A stretch of 64,000 nucleotides of DNA from Schistocephalus solidus (GCA_017591395.1 WEDG01005032.1:1-64000), one strand, 5' to 3'; numbered from the stretch's first letter, positions 45,936-58,090 are shown. Made by a program: numbers and translations. Notes: generated by a model not told the origin, from the sequence alone.

Positions 45936-47025
45936 CATATAAGACGATTCACATGCAAGTGGAGAAGTTCACTGTTCTAAAAGCCTTCAGAATGGGTCAA
46001 TTAAGATACTCACATGATGAGTCCAGCCAACCAAGACCGCTGAAGCTTGTCCTGCAGAATGAGTTAGAAGCCCAGATTTTGCTGAGCAGGAAATCTATGT
46101 TTCGTAGCTCTCACCCAACGGTTTATTTCCAGCCGGATTTTTAAATTGCGGAGAGGGAGAAATGGATAGGGCTCGAATTCAACCTCCTCAAACGATCCAT
46201 ACTGAGCGAAAAAAATGTCAAAACCTGTAATTGAGAAATTATGCATGGACAGATGTCATCGCTCTGGTGAAAGCCCATGACATTGGTATGGAGGGCAGCC
46301 AGATCACAATAAAATACCGATCAGAGCAACAAATGACAGTAAACACATCGACCTCCAGTTCGATCAAAAAGCAGTAGCCTCCTACTCTAACAATCCCGAA
46401 CCAAATATTGTTCGAAAATCTGTTCAGACAAAGCTCCGATTTCTTTATACAAACGCACAGAGTTTGTTCAAACTAGATGAATTGAAAGTATGCACATCCG
46501 ATGTGCATCCCGATGTCATTTCCATTACATAAACTTGGTTGCACGCTAATATATTGGAAAGCAAAATTTCCATCGATCGATATTAACTCTTCCGTCGGGA
46601 CAGATTGCATAAAAAGGTGGGAGAATGACAATCTACGTCAACAGAGTAATTATATCACCTAAACGCAGAATTGTTTGCCCTTGCGACTGCGAAGCAGTTT
46701 GGTTAAAACTAAAGATGCATGGAGAACAAAATGTGAATTTATTGACCATGTACAGACCACCAAATCAAACTCCAGAAATCGACGAGATGAATATCGAAAT
46801 ATTTAAAGATGCAGCTCATACTCAAGACACAGTTATCGTCGGAGAGTTTAATAAACCATTGATTGACTCGAACAGATTATCCGTAAAAGGTTTGCGGTAT
46901 TCCTTTAGCTCCAGATTATCAAAGCTCACAATGAATCTCTTTCCCATACAGAATATTAGATATCCAAAGGGAGTTTAAAAAGCTCGCATATCAAATTGCA
47001 TAGATCTCGTTCTTTCAAAGGAAGT
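45936..47025 (+). pseudogene. LINE ORF1 and endonuclease fragment directly after the Gypsy element
   Basis: Up to 46141: LKAFRMGQLRYSHDES, QPRPLKLVLQNELEAQILL and VYFQPDF, the C-terminal part of a CR1-like LINE ORF1, matching the ORF1 at 57279-58007. After stops come endonuclease pieces: LYTNAQSLFKLDEL (catalytic N), MYRPPNQTPEIDE and VGEFNKPLIDS (46625-46978, the GDFN..W region decayed), then NCIDLVLSK. RT does not follow; the sequence passes directly into a LINE-C 3' UTR, so RT was deleted or the junction is a chimera. Confidence 0.75.
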
Positions 47026-47590
47026 TTTGCCTCTTTGATTGGTGGACTATGCAGTCGGCAAGGTCGCATCTCAATGATGATCTCATGACCTCTACTGTCC
47101 CGTCTTCGTTTTGACCCTGGTGTCCAAGATGAGTCCGTCCTCTCTCACCTCCACTGGTGGTTACAAACAGTAGCTCTGACTGCTATATTATCTCTCACAC
47201 GACAAGGAGCGTTCCGAACCCTCATACGTTTTCAGCATCATCACAGATCTATCCCATTGCATCTAGCTATTAATGTTTTAGTGAAGCAGTTTTTTTCTCC
47301 TATTTTTTTAAATTGGCGGCTCGCTGAACTCCGCCTCCGATTTAACCGTAGGAGTTTTTTTACTGCTTCTTTTCTAGTTCACTGTTTATGTTAAAGATTG
47401 TTGTCTATTGTTTTAAAAAATGGCAAACTCGTTCTGAATCGGATATGCCTACCATATTGTTAATTTCTGCTGTTAATATGGCTGCTCACATAGAGCAGCA
47501 ATTATCCACTTTGTATTTATTTAAACCGCGATAATAAGTTTGAAATGACGGGGCTCTCTGGGCCTTAAATATACAATTTATTTATTTATT
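47026..47590 (+). mobile_element. LINE-C copy 1, 3' UTR
   Basis: Closely matches 54990-55555 and 55970-56545. The end GGGGCTC-TCT-GGGCCTT forms a hairpin, then TAAATATACAATTTATTT and a (TTTA)n tail. Confidence 0.85.
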
Positions 47591-48331
47591 GTAATCTGTC
47601 GTATCAAGAACGCTGTGGGCTTGTTGACATTGATCCCTTATGGTTTCGCCGAGTGCAGAAGGGACTATTTTTGCTGTTTAAGCTTTTGAATAATCGTACA
47701 TTTAATCCCCTTATCACTGTGAGGCAGCTTGACCATCCTCGGCGCAGCAGTCATCGCAATGTCTATTTATTTCTTCCATTAGCTCGCACAGTTAAGTATC
47801 GACGGTTCTTATCGGTAAACGCCATGGCCATGTGGAATAAACTTCCCCATAATATAAAAATCCAGCGGAATTATTCTTTGTTTAAGATTACCATTACTAT
47901 TTTTTGCATTCAGAACAGTTTCCAAGAATTCTGGGCACCGACACGGTAGAATCTGTTTTCCTGTTCGACGGAGTTAGCGGCATCTGAACTAGATCCCAGG
48001 TGTTACCTTGAGGGATACGGCACCGTCTCTGCAGCCTGCACCCGTTGACTTCTTCGGCAGACAGTGAGCGACCGTACACGGATGCTTTCTTGCCTGAGGC
48101 AGAATCCCGGTTCCTAGCAAAGACAGAGAGACTGCATACAGACTGCAATTGTGTTAGCCCTTCCCTAACCTGAATTGCTATCATTCTTACAGGCGGCAGT
48201 TTTTTCTCCTGAATAACATGAAAAAGGAAAAACACTTATAATGATTTATATTCAGGAGTTTTTTTCACTGCCAGCCTCTACCCACTGAATATTTTATCTG
48301 ACAATGCCTGTAAACCGGTATTAAATACAAC

Positions 48332-48365
<34 letters not shown>
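47591..48365 (+). mobile_element. LINE-A copy 4, 3' part
   Basis: Starts inside the LINE-C (TTTA)n tail with RT thumb residues (ERCGLVDIDPLWFRR, and frame 47653-47949 with FNPLITVRQLDH). The LINE-A 3' UTR follows, ending AATGCCTGTAAACCGGTATT, a 6-bp hairpin, and (ATT)n at about 48334-48365. Confidence 0.85.
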
Positions 48366-48366
<1 letters not shown>

Positions 48367-49890
48367 GGCCATTAATTTTCTTAATCTATGTCAATGATTA
48401 TATGAATGGATTGGGCAGCAAGGAAGTCATGACTGCAGACTACATCAAGATATGACAACTAATCTGATGCAGTACTGATGAACAGACTTTACAAGAAGGA
48501 GTCAACCACATATCTGAATGGTCCCATATATGGCAGATGAATTTAAACTTGAGTAATATGTCGCATTGCGGTTCAAAACGAAAAAGGCAAGCGTGATGGG
48601 CGACTCCCATCAAAAATTCCTTGACTGAAGTTGCCTGTCAAATGTATCCGAATAAAAGGACTTAGGAATCACCTTTTCTTCCCTAAAGCCCTCCGCTCAA
48701 TGTGTCAGGACGGCCAAAAAGGCATCCAATTTCCCGTTTGTCATTAAAAGAACTTTCGTAGATATCGATAATTAAATATTTGAACAAATATACGGGATAT
48801 TTATTCGTTCACACCTGGAATATGGAGTTCAGGCGTGGTGACCGTGGCTGAAAAAAAGATAACAAACTGCTGGAAAGGGTTCAAAGGAGGGCGAAAAATG
48901 TAGTGAAGGGTATAAAGTCTTTATCATACAAATGCAGACTTGACTCTCTTAACCTTATCCCTCTTGAGAATAGGCAGATCCAAGGCGATCTCATACAGAC
49001 TTAGCACCGCGTTAGGAATCAGGACAATGCTCTACACTTCGAAGACTTTTTCATTGGCCACAACAAATAACCTGCGTGGGAATTCTCTCAAACTTCAAGT
49101 AACCTTATCCCACCTCGATTTTCGTCGCCAATCATTTTCACAGTGAGTTGTCGGGGTCTGGAGCGGACTTCCAAAGGACGTCATACGGGCGGACACGACA
49201 GACACATTCAAACATAAACTGGATTTATATTTTCTTGAAAAATACCATTCATTCTTACAGGAAGGCACTGCTACATCACACCACAGCTTTGCACATGCAT
49301 ACAGATAATGCTGGTATCTATTATTTGACATAGATAGTCTTCGATTCTTCAGGATGACTGTGCCAAGATCCCAGTGCCACAAAACTATTTTTCTATGTGA
49401 CTATGTTACTCACTACGTCATAGTAAAATATGTATTTTTACTTGAATATCTTCGATGAGTCTTATCCCACCTGGATGTTCGTCGCCATTCGTTTTTGCAG
49501 CGAGTTTTCAGTGCCTGGAACGTACAACCAGAGGACGTAATACGGTCGGACATGCCAGGCACATTCAAAAATAAACTGGATTTATAGTTGCTTGAAAAAT
49601 ACCGTTCATTCTTACAGGAAGGCACTGCTACATCACGCCAAAGCTTTGCACGTGCATACAGATAACGGTGATATCTATTATTTGACATAGGCAATCATCG
49701 GTCATTCAAGACGACTGTGCCTAGATTCCACTGTTACTAAACAATTTTCTTTCTACGTGAATATGTTATATAATACTTTGAAGTAACGTGTATTGAAACC
49801 GCAATTTTGTAGGTAACGTTTTCTTTAATACGATATTCAAAGGCAATGCCTATTACCCTTAAATATACTGAACTATACTGAACTAAATAC
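48366..49890 (+). mobile_element. LINE-B copy 4, 5'-truncated RT and 3' end
   Basis: Begins at the end of the LINE-A (ATT)n tail with LIFLIYVNDYMNGLG (RT palm B). The FADD box is decayed to TADY. Further on are thumb residues with stops, then the C-terminal domain and a 3' UTR with AGGCAATGCCT and CCCTTAAATATACTGAACT repeats as tail. Internally duplicated (49104-49817). Confidence 0.8.
49104..49817 (+). repeat. 357-bp direct tandem duplication within LINE-B copy 4
   Basis: CTTATCCCAC starts at 49104 and again at 49461. The two units stay collinear (for example AGGAAGGCACTGCTACATCAC in both) but have diverged by well over 10%. Confidence 0.85.
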
Positions 49891-50339
49891 AGCCTTGCAC
49901 AACAAACTTTCTTCAGAACAGGAATAGTATGGACATTATATGTGATTGATGACGTCTTGAGGCCATATGTTCGGAGTTAATTACTGTTTTACGGATATGT
50001 ATAATGCTTCAGTAACTTTTACTTACCGTAATTTATTGGTGTCTGGTTATCAGTTCACAGAATTATTGACATTCATGGTGCCGCTTGAATGGAAATGAGA
50101 TCGTACCACATTTCATACAGCATAATTACTCTTGGACTGACTATTGTGCTATGTACTGAAGTCTTCATACAGTAAATTGCCCAATTCATGAAATATGGAG
50201 ATCAAAATTTGACGTGGTAGTATGACACACAGTGCTGCTAAAATATTTAATCGTTTGTCTATCAATAAGTCTTTGACATTTCTTTTTACGTGTTTTACGT
50301 TCTTTTTAAAATTTCACGATATATCTGCATTGATTAATG
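49891..50339. other. Short interval without recognised genes
   Basis: Only short frames without motifs. Confidence 0.4.
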
Positions 50340-50720
50340 ATAACAACTGCACTTATCTCCCCGATTTGCAAAGGAGGGTCCAGGCTAGAGTCGGAAAACT
50401 ACCGTCACATTAGTTAACCTTACATTTTGTTCAAATAATGGAGGGACGTATTAAAAATAGTTAAGTATTATCTGAAGTGGTAGAAAATATTATGTGCTGT
50501 CAGCATTAATTTTGCCATGGTTACTCATGCCTTACGAGTGGTCTATATTTGCAGGAAATATGAACAAAAGTTGTAGTCTAAGGTCGTCAAGTTGATATAA
50601 TCTTCTTCGACTCCAAGAAGGAGTTTAATAACGTTCATATTCAGCAAATGAATACTCTCGAACTTGCATAACAGATTATTCTGATCCTAAAAAATCTTTC
50701 CATGAATCATGCATAGCTGC
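50340..50720 (+). pseudogene. LINE-B-like RT fragment
   Basis: Near 50345-50410: PICKGGSRLESENYRHIS (RT fingers). Near 50590-50640: VDIIFFDSKKEFNNVH, a decayed palm A. Between them are stops. No 3' end is recognised before the inverted LINE-D. Confidence 0.65.
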
Positions 50721-51067
50721 TTTATTTATAATTTTGATATTATTAAACCTTGGAAGGCAGGTTTTTTCACTTAAAAAAACTCCCCATCTCAAACACTACA
50801 GAGAGAGAGAGAGAGAAGAATACGCTTTATTTTGACGTATCATTCGAAATTTTCAGCAAAAATAAAAAATGGCTCCATTCACTAAGATAATAGGATAAGT
50901 AAACATAATATGCAAGAATCAATGAGTCAAAAATGGACATCTAGCGGGGAGACAGTTCTAATCTGAGCTTTTTTTATTTCAGTCTCTTCACACGTAAGGT
51001 AGCGTGCTAGAAATGGCAAAACGGAGCGCTGGTATGCCGTTGTACGGCAGGCTATATGGCGAAAGCC

Positions 51068-52246
51068 TCAGCGCATCGGACGGAAAGACTCCACGGCAAT
51101 CAGCTCAGAGTGGAGGGGATGGGTTTCATCATCAAGGATTCGCCCAGCGAATTGTTTGACTGTCGTAAAGTGCTGTTTTGCTATCAAATCCACTAAAACA
51201 GTATAAGAAATACCAACAGCAGAAGAGAGCATTCGGAGAATACGTTTCAAAATCAAAAAATCATCTTTAAGCAAGGCTGGAAAAATCACGGGAGAGCAAT
51301 AAAGGATGAGGGGAAGAACACATGCCTCTATAAATCGCCAGATAAGGGCCTGAGGTGTGTGATAGGAACGTAAATGGCGAATATAATATAGAAGTTTACA
51401 AATTTTTGTAAAAAGAGCATCGATATGTTGGGAGAATGAAAGATTCGATGTCAGAGTAACGCCAAGGTACCGAAAAGAGGATACCTCGTTGGGAAGGACA
51501 GCTAAGAATTGAGAACTAGGGGATGGTCGCAGGTGAAAAACACATTGGACAGACTTCTCATGGTTCAGTTGAAGGCCATTATCTGACGACCAGGCTGCAA
51601 CATGGTCAAGGCCATCCTTCAGACACTGGAGATGTGTCTGATTTTTAAGAGGAAGGACAGTAGACTTCCGCTTGCCGGATTGTACGAATTGAGTACGGGA
51701 AGTGAAATAATCTTCAAGCCAAGAGACAACCTAGCCGGGGGAGCCAGACGCGGATGTTTTATTAAGAATGAGATGGCGCGGGATGGTGTTGAAGGCAGAG
51801 GAGTAGTCAAGAAATGCGCATGCGTACGCACGGCAGCCCTTATCTAAATCTCGTAGAGCCGAATGTACTACAAGGGCAACAGCATCTAGGGTACTACGCT
51901 GGGCCTTATAGGCAAATTGTAATGGGTCGGAGTAATTGGAGGAAAAAGGCTTAATTGTATCGAGATCGACTCGTTCAGCAATCTTCAGTAAAGCGGAAGA
52001 GCAGGCTATTGGACGGAAAGATTTAGGACAAAAATTAGCGGACTTTTTAGGGATGGGAGTGATTCTTACTGAACGCCAAATGTCAGGAATCTTTGACTCC
52101 ATGAAGGACATGTTTATAAGATGTGTCAAAATAGGGGAAATCTGAGAGCAGCAGTATTTTAAAACAAATGGTGAGACTACATCCGGCCCAGCAGCAGTTG
52201 AACCACGAACATTTTTCAGATGTTTCTCCACTGTTGCCACTGACAC
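51068..52246 (-). pseudogene. LINE-D reverse transcriptase lacking the GVPQG-to-FADD segment
   Basis: Frame 52246-51731 has GSTAAGPDVVSPF, R-I-T-P-I-P-K-K-S-A, K-S-F-R-P-I-A, AYKAQRSTLDAV and FLDYSSAFNTIPRHL (palm A). After one TAG it reads EDYFTSRTQFVQSGKRKST and then passes directly into NQTHLQCLKDGLDHVAAWS, a region normally downstream of the catalytic box. Palm motifs B and C (GVPQG and ADD) are therefore absent. The rest (FRYLGVTLTSNLSF...; 51289-51068) is the thumb and C-terminus. Confidence 0.88.
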
Positions 52247-52595
52247 GGGAGAAAAAACGCTTGGTAGTAACGAAAGGCTGTTTGTGGGGGATTGGAGTCA
52301 GTAGAAGTATGGATAAAATGTTTGTTTAGATCGTCTAAATCAGCATCAACATGTGCCAGTTTACCACATTGGCCAGTGAGACGCTTAAGATTCCTCCAGA
52401 GTTCAGCAGAGGAAAGCCGAAAAGAAGGTTTGGACGGAGAGGCAAAAGCTGACTAAAAAACAAATCATTTAGTCTGCAAATATCCCTTTTTATTAAGATG
52501 TTAACCTCCTTTAGACAGCCTCGGAGGCCTAGCTTGTAGAGAAGTTCTTTTTTACGTCTTAAAGATTTTAGATAAGGGGAAAAAATTCTGTCAGG

Positions 52596-53698
52596 TCAGA
52601 CCAAAACTGTCTCAAGAGGACACCAAATATTAAAAATTTCTTTTAAAAATGTTGTAAGGTAGCTGGAACACGACTCAACATTGGATTGACTGAGGAAGAC
52701 GGGGATAGTGTACGATATGCAAGTCTGGAGAAGTAAAATGTTTTCCGGGGATGTGTCGTGAACCTTAACTTTCCTTTCGGGTTTGAGTAGCAGCGCACGT
52801 GTAGAAGCGGAGTAAATTTTTGGAAGGCCTAATAATACAGAGTGATCGGAACCAGATAATGGAGCTCTGTTCTTAACAAGGAAGAACTTGGATTGGTTAT
52901 TCAAAACGTGATCAAGAGGGGCATCAGCGCGAGTATTAAAGGAAACAAGGTCATCAAAGCCTAATAACGTAAACGGACGTAAATTCACACGATTTAAAGT
53001 ACCACATAAGACAATAAGATGCTCGCAGGACAATAAAGCAAGTTTTTTGGAAAGAACGTCAAAGAAACGGTTAAGCGCACCTTCACAGGTAGAGGGGGAA
53101 TATAGATACTAACAAATATGATGCCCTTAAATGTATATAAAAATCGGGGCTTACAGATGACAGCAATAACGTCTATCAAATCCTCAGAGTAGGAAAATAA
53201 GGACTTACAGTTAAAACACCAATCCTTATTGACCAAAATTGCCACCCCACCACTTCTACTGGAGGATGAAGATTTTCGATCTGCTCGAAAGCAACAGAAA
53301 GACGGGGGGCTAATTAACTGTGCGTCAATGTCACTGTTTAACCATGTCTCTTGAAGACAAATGACTTGGGTCTTACTATGTTCTTTTTTCAACAAAAGTA
53401 ACTCCATATCATGAGTTTTGTTGAAGATCGAACGACAATTTGTTGAAAGAAAGCCTGGAATTGACAGTTTGTCGTTCGGTTGACGCTTCAAGGCGAATTG
53501 CCAACCGCAGCGGTGTTTTTTCCGCTGCGCAGGTTTTTGTTGATAAAAGCGTGAAGACATGAGCACGGGGGAATCACACGTCCGACATATTGGCCGAAAA
53601 GTGCAACAGCTGGCGTCATGGAAATTATTCGGTAAATTTTTCAGTTTACGTGCATTCAAAAAGGTGCTAGCGTAGTGTAGAGATGACCTTATAAACAT
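52596..53698 (-). pseudogene. LINE-D endonuclease (APE-like)
   Basis: Frame 53698-52994: FLSTNCRSIFNKTHDMELL (catalytic N), VICLQETWLNSDID (catalytic E), SGGVAILVNKDW, then I-Y-I-P-P. After a frameshift near 53030, frame 53033-52596 gives a degraded central part, the L-D-H-V segment and PLSGSDHSVLLGL (the terminal SDH motif). The endonuclease would nick DNA to prime reverse transcription. The upstream residues (53698-53450) are cysteine- and lysine-containing without a named domain. Confidence 0.82.
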
Positions 53699-53740
53699 AG
53701 TTCAGACAAACAAATAAACGTAAAAAACCAGAATATCAAA

Positions 53741-54049
53741 TAAAAATAGGTAGAGGAGTGTACAGTTACAGAAAAATTTTTTCGTGAATGGAGAGCAAAC
53801 AAAAATGGCAGCTCAAATTCAAAAGCCCGTCGTCTATGCATACAACCAAAACCAAGCTAAAGTGGTTATGGAAATGAGGAAGTTGTTTTAGGTTTTTCCC
53901 TGTGTTCCAAGGAGCTTGCCGGCACCCAAGAATTGCTATATCAATAAACCTGTTTCTTTATTAATTTATTCATAATATTTGGGAAATGGGGTATCCAGGT
54001 TTACATTTTAAAGGGGATGAAAATGTTTCTTTATGCAGACTGCGAACAT
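53741..54049. other. Short interval without recognised genes
   Basis: Sits between the 5' end of LINE-D and LINE-C copy 2. Nothing recognised. Confidence 0.35.
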
Positions 54050-55555
54050 TAATTATTTGTATCACAAAATCTGAGTGGGTGCCAGAAGAAGTGGTGTTCC
54101 ACAGGGTTAAATCTTAGGTCCTCTTCTGTTCCTCATTTATACAAACGACAGTTCTATGAACTTTAACTATGATGCCATCATTTTTGCAGCTGATATTAAA
54201 ATACCGAAAACCATTATCTCTACTGACGACGATCAAAAAGTACAAAAACCTTGATAAACTGGCTGTCGGGTCCAGTAAGTAGCTTATGACGTTTAATATA
54301 CCAAAATGTTGAGTCTTACTTAGGAACCTGGTCGAAGACGTTTCCCAGAGGGTTTTTACTTGAAGACTATTTTCTCTTCCTGGATCCAGTATCTCTTATA
54401 CGGATAGATGCCAGTTAGCAAACATTAAATTTCTTTGGGTTAGAAAATTCGAAGCCGGTCTCTGCTTCCTGTTTCGCGTTAACTCTAGCCCAAATCTCCC
54501 ACGAATTAACGCTCTCGCTCCGGTAGATCGACCCTATGCCACTCGTAATTTGTCCATGATAATTTCACCACCCCTTAGCTCCACAACTAATCGTTCCCAG
54601 TTTTTTGCCTCCAAATATGCTTTCATCTGGAATAATCTTCCACTGAAAATTAGGTTGTCGTCTGCAGAAGCTATTTTCTAAACAAAATAATGCAAAAATT
54701 TAACTTCGGAAGATATTTAGTCCTTATTGTCTGTATTCTTCCCAAATTCGTAACTCTTGGATTTTTGAAAAGGGTCCTCCTGGTATTTGAGTCAGATCCC
54801 TTGATATTATATTGGTCTCTTATTATATTTCCATCATCCTCTGCAGAGTCAATGTTTGCATTCACTTTTTCGTCCCCCCTGTTAAATTAGCATCGCCAAC
54901 TCGTGACAACCTTACTGCCTTCCTCCGATTTTGCAACCCCAACGATGGTTTCCAGGTTCAGTTGATGATCAAGGCGGGTTCTGATGGTTTTGCCTCTTTG
55001 ATTGGTGGACTATGCAGTCAACAAGGCCACATCTCGATGATGATCTCATGACCTCTACTGTCCCCTCTTCGTTTTTACCCTGGTGTCCACGATGAGTTCC
55101 TCCTCTCTCGACTCCACTGGTGGTTACAAACAGTAGCTCTGACTGCTATATTATATCTCACACGACAGGGAGCGTTCCGAACCCTCATACGTTGTCAGCA
55201 ACATCACAATACTATCCCATTGCAATTAGCTTTTAATTTTTAAGTCAAGCAGTTTTTTCTCCTTGTTTTTTTTAAATTAGCGGCTCGCTGAATTCCGCCT
55301 CAGATTTAACCGTAGGAGGTTTTTACTGCTTCTTTTCTAGTTCACCGTATATGTCAAAGATTGTTGACTATTGTTTTAAAAATAGCAAATCTTTCTGAAT
55401 CGGATATGCCTACCATATTATTCATTTCTGCTGTACATATGGCTGCTCATATAGCGCAGCAATTATCCACTTTGTATTTATTTATACCACGATACTAAGT
55501 TTGAAATGACGTGGCTCTCCGGGCCTTAAATGTACAATTTATTTATAACAGCATT
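54050..55555 (+). mobile_element. LINE-C copy 2, RT fragment plus 3' UTR
   Basis: 54080-54200 encodes SGVPQG, a stop, ILGPLLFLIYTND and FAADIKI (palm B and a decayed FADD). 54465-54680 encodes the C-terminal region (RPYATRNLS, FFASKYAFIWNNLPLKIR). The 3' UTR from about 54990 is nearly identical to 47026-47590 and ends GTGGCTC-TCC-GGGCCTT with a TTTA tail. 5'-truncated and broken. Confidence 0.8.
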
Positions 55556-55599
55556 ACTAAATGAAGGGTATTCCACTTAAAGAAATGGACACATAAATA

Positions 55600-56560
55600 T
55601 CTAGGTATATGGACAGCTTCAAACCCTACTACCCTCCGAACACCCTAAAAGACCTGTCCATAAGGCGACGAGCAGCATGTATCGGATCAGGCTTGCTTTC
55701 ATATTCCTTCATCCGGAACTGTTTGCGAGAGTTTTCAGTGCTATCGCTAGACCACACATGGAATACGGAATGCCAGTATGGATGTGAATATGAAGAAAGG
55801 CAGTGATCACATCGAACAGGAGCACCAAAGGGCGATACAGAGCTACAGAGGCACTCTGAGTCAACCGTTGCAGTCCCTTTTTTCGTCCCCTCCTTTTCAA
55901 CTTTAATCACCAACTCTTGACAACCATGATACTTTCCGGGATCTACGGGATCTGTTGATGATCGTGGTTGGTTCTGCTGTTTTCGTCACCTTGCTGGTGA
56001 ACTATGCATTCAGCAAGGTCACATCTCTGGGGTGATCTCGTGACCTCTACTTTCGCCTCTTCGTTTCGACCCTGTTGTCTTCGATGAGTTCCTCCTCTCT
56101 CACCTCCCTGAAGTGTATAAACAGTAGCTCTGGCTGTTATATTATCTCTCATCTGACAAGGAGCGTTCCGAACCATCATACTTTGTCCGCAACATCACAA
56201 TTCTATATCCCACTGCATCGTACCAATCATATCCACACTATCTATTAATTTTTTTATAGAGAAGCAGTTTTTATCCTAGTTTCTCTTTTTAAATTGGCGG
56301 CTTGTCATAATCTGCCCGCAATTTAACCATAGGAGATTTTTTACACTGCTTCATTCCTAGTTTACCGTATATTCCAAAGATTGTTGACTATTGTTTTAAA
56401 AATAGCGAATCGTACTTCTCAGTTCTGCTGTTCATATGGCTTTTCACATAGTGCAACAATTATCAACTTTGTTTTTATTTATACCACGATACTAAGTTTG
56501 TAATGATAGGGCCCTCTGGGCCTTAAATATACAATTTATTTATCAATAAACCTATTTATT
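55600..56560 (+). mobile_element. LINE-C copy 3, mostly 3' UTR
   Basis: 55960-56545 aligns with the other two LINE-C 3' UTRs (CTCGTGACCTCTACT, CAAGGAGCGTTCCGAACC). The end AGGGCCC-TCT-GGGCCTT (56508-56524) is the best form of the family hairpin, followed by a TTTATT tail. The preceding 55600-55900 has a frame (RRAACIGSGLLS...) that may be thumb sequence, but I cannot match it firmly. Confidence 0.75.
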
Positions 56561-56734
56561 TATAAAACTGGTTGATGTCTTTAGGACTCTGTAAACTTCC
56601 AAAAGACTGATTGAGCTCAATTTTCTTCCCCTAAACTTTGGACGTTCCGCATTAGCAACATAAATATTTGTTTGCTGGAATCCAAAGATTAATGAGTTTA
56701 ATAACATGACTTACGTACTCAGATGTCAGTAAAC

Positions 56735-56890
56735 GATCAAACACGAATGTATGCGTCTAGATCAACGGAAGGTTTCTTTCAGTCAGCGTGTGGTTCGACC
56801 GTGGAACTCCCTCTCAAGTGAAATAATGACATCCAATACCATGGATGAGTTCAAACGGCAGTTAGATTGCTTAAGTTTTGATAATCGATG
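56735..56890 (+). pseudogene. LINE-B C-terminal scrap
   Basis: One frame reads MRLDQRKVSFSQRVVRPWN and E-F-K-R-Q-L-D, the RT C-terminal domain of LINE-B, ending in a stop. No family 3' hairpin follows. Confidence 0.65.
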
Positions 56891-57278
56891 ACTCTCATTG
56901 TAGGACTATCTCACGCCAGCCATAAACTTTACGTCATTATTGGAATTTATGTGTATAGGTAATAGTCTCGGGTTCGGATAAATTGTCCAGTAGCGGAACC
57001 AAATCTAGCAGGAATCGAGAATCCTACTTCGCTCTCCGTGAGCGGTACTGTTTTCAAACACGTTTTGTGGTATTCAGTGTGAACATATGTAATGAAGAGG
57101 CTGGTGAGGAGGGAAGTGGCAATGTGTTATGGCTAGAAGTTTTCTACTGCAAGTTTCATGGGGATGCATGCGGCCTAATAGGCCTTTGCTGTTTTTTAAT
57201 GTGTGTGGACAGTGCATATAGTTAAGCGTGAGCGATATGCTTTAAACTTATTCAAAAACTTCAGAGATTAAAAAGGAT

Positions 57279-58090
57279 ATGAAAGGGCTGAAGATGGAGA
57301 AACAGAAGTTGAAGAAACATCCTCACATTTTACCCGAGCACAAACAGTCCCTAACGCGGGAACATGAGAGAGGCAAACGCACATACGCATGCACAGCTTC
57401 CATAGCCATCATATCCAAAAAGGATGATGGTGCTACGTCCACGAAGCTCGGTTTAGCCGTTAAACAGTCTCCAGAAAGGAAAGAGGGCAACCGGAAGAGA
57501 TCCCAGAAAATGAATAAACGAGTTTCGGAAGACAAAGGTAATATGTCATCCAAAAGTGTATGTCCCAGAAGCCCAGCGTCGGACAAAAATCACTCTCATG
57601 TTGAAGTGCCAGCATCTACGCGTAACGCCACTTCTGTGAACTCCCACCTTAGTGTGGGCGGGAAAATTAGGACCTCACGCATAAACCGTAAGCGAAATAT
57701 CCTAATACGGGGTGTCCCAGAATCCACGTCCTGCATTCCGAAAGAACGAGTGACACACGATCTAGATCTTATTCATGAATATGCCAGTGCAGTACTGAAG
57801 AGAGGGGAAATTCACACCGTGAAAAAAGCTTTCCGACTAGGCAAAGCAGACCCCAGCCACGACATGAAACCAGCCCCAAGGCTTCTAAAAATTAATTTAG
57901 GAAACGAAACCCAGGCAGCACTTCCGTTACAAGGAAGAATGACCTTACGGGGATCACACAAACAAGTGTTTTTTTTCAGCCGGACTACGAGCCAAGGGAA
58001 CGGTTGAAAATGAGGGAACTGCGGAGAGAATTGAGGGAGAGAATTGGCAGAGGGGAGAAACGGCTGATATCAAAGACGGTCAAATAGTCC
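57279..58090 (+). pseudogene. LINE-B ORF1 (nucleic-acid-binding protein), frameshifted
   Basis: Frame 57279-58007: a lysine/arginine-rich N-terminal region with predicted disorder, then RNILIRGVPES, HDLDLIHEYAS, VKKAFRLGKADPSHD, P-R-L-L-K-I-N-L-G-N-E and GSHKQVFF. A run of T near 57967 shifts the frame. The true frame continues with PDYEPRERLKMRELRRELRE and ends near 58090. Such ORF1 proteins of CR1-like LINEs bind element RNA. The same domain is at 45936-46141. Confidence 0.75.

Larger units (their letters stand above)
50795..53740 (-). mobile_element. LINE-D, endonuclease-RT element on the minus strand
   Basis: Minus-strand LINE of about 2.9 kb with endonuclease (53698-52596), RT (52246-51600), thumb (51600-51068) and 3' UTR. 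It ends in GATACGT-N9-GCGTATT, a 7-bp hairpin, and a (TC)n tail at about 50820-50799. The RT catalytic region is missing. Confidence 0.88.

Noticed and set aside
49095..49694. Two similar minus-strand frames (95 and 93 codons) as a duplicated gene
   Set aside because: They are antisense to the LINE-B C-terminal coding and 3' UTR; their similarity is the 357-bp duplication.
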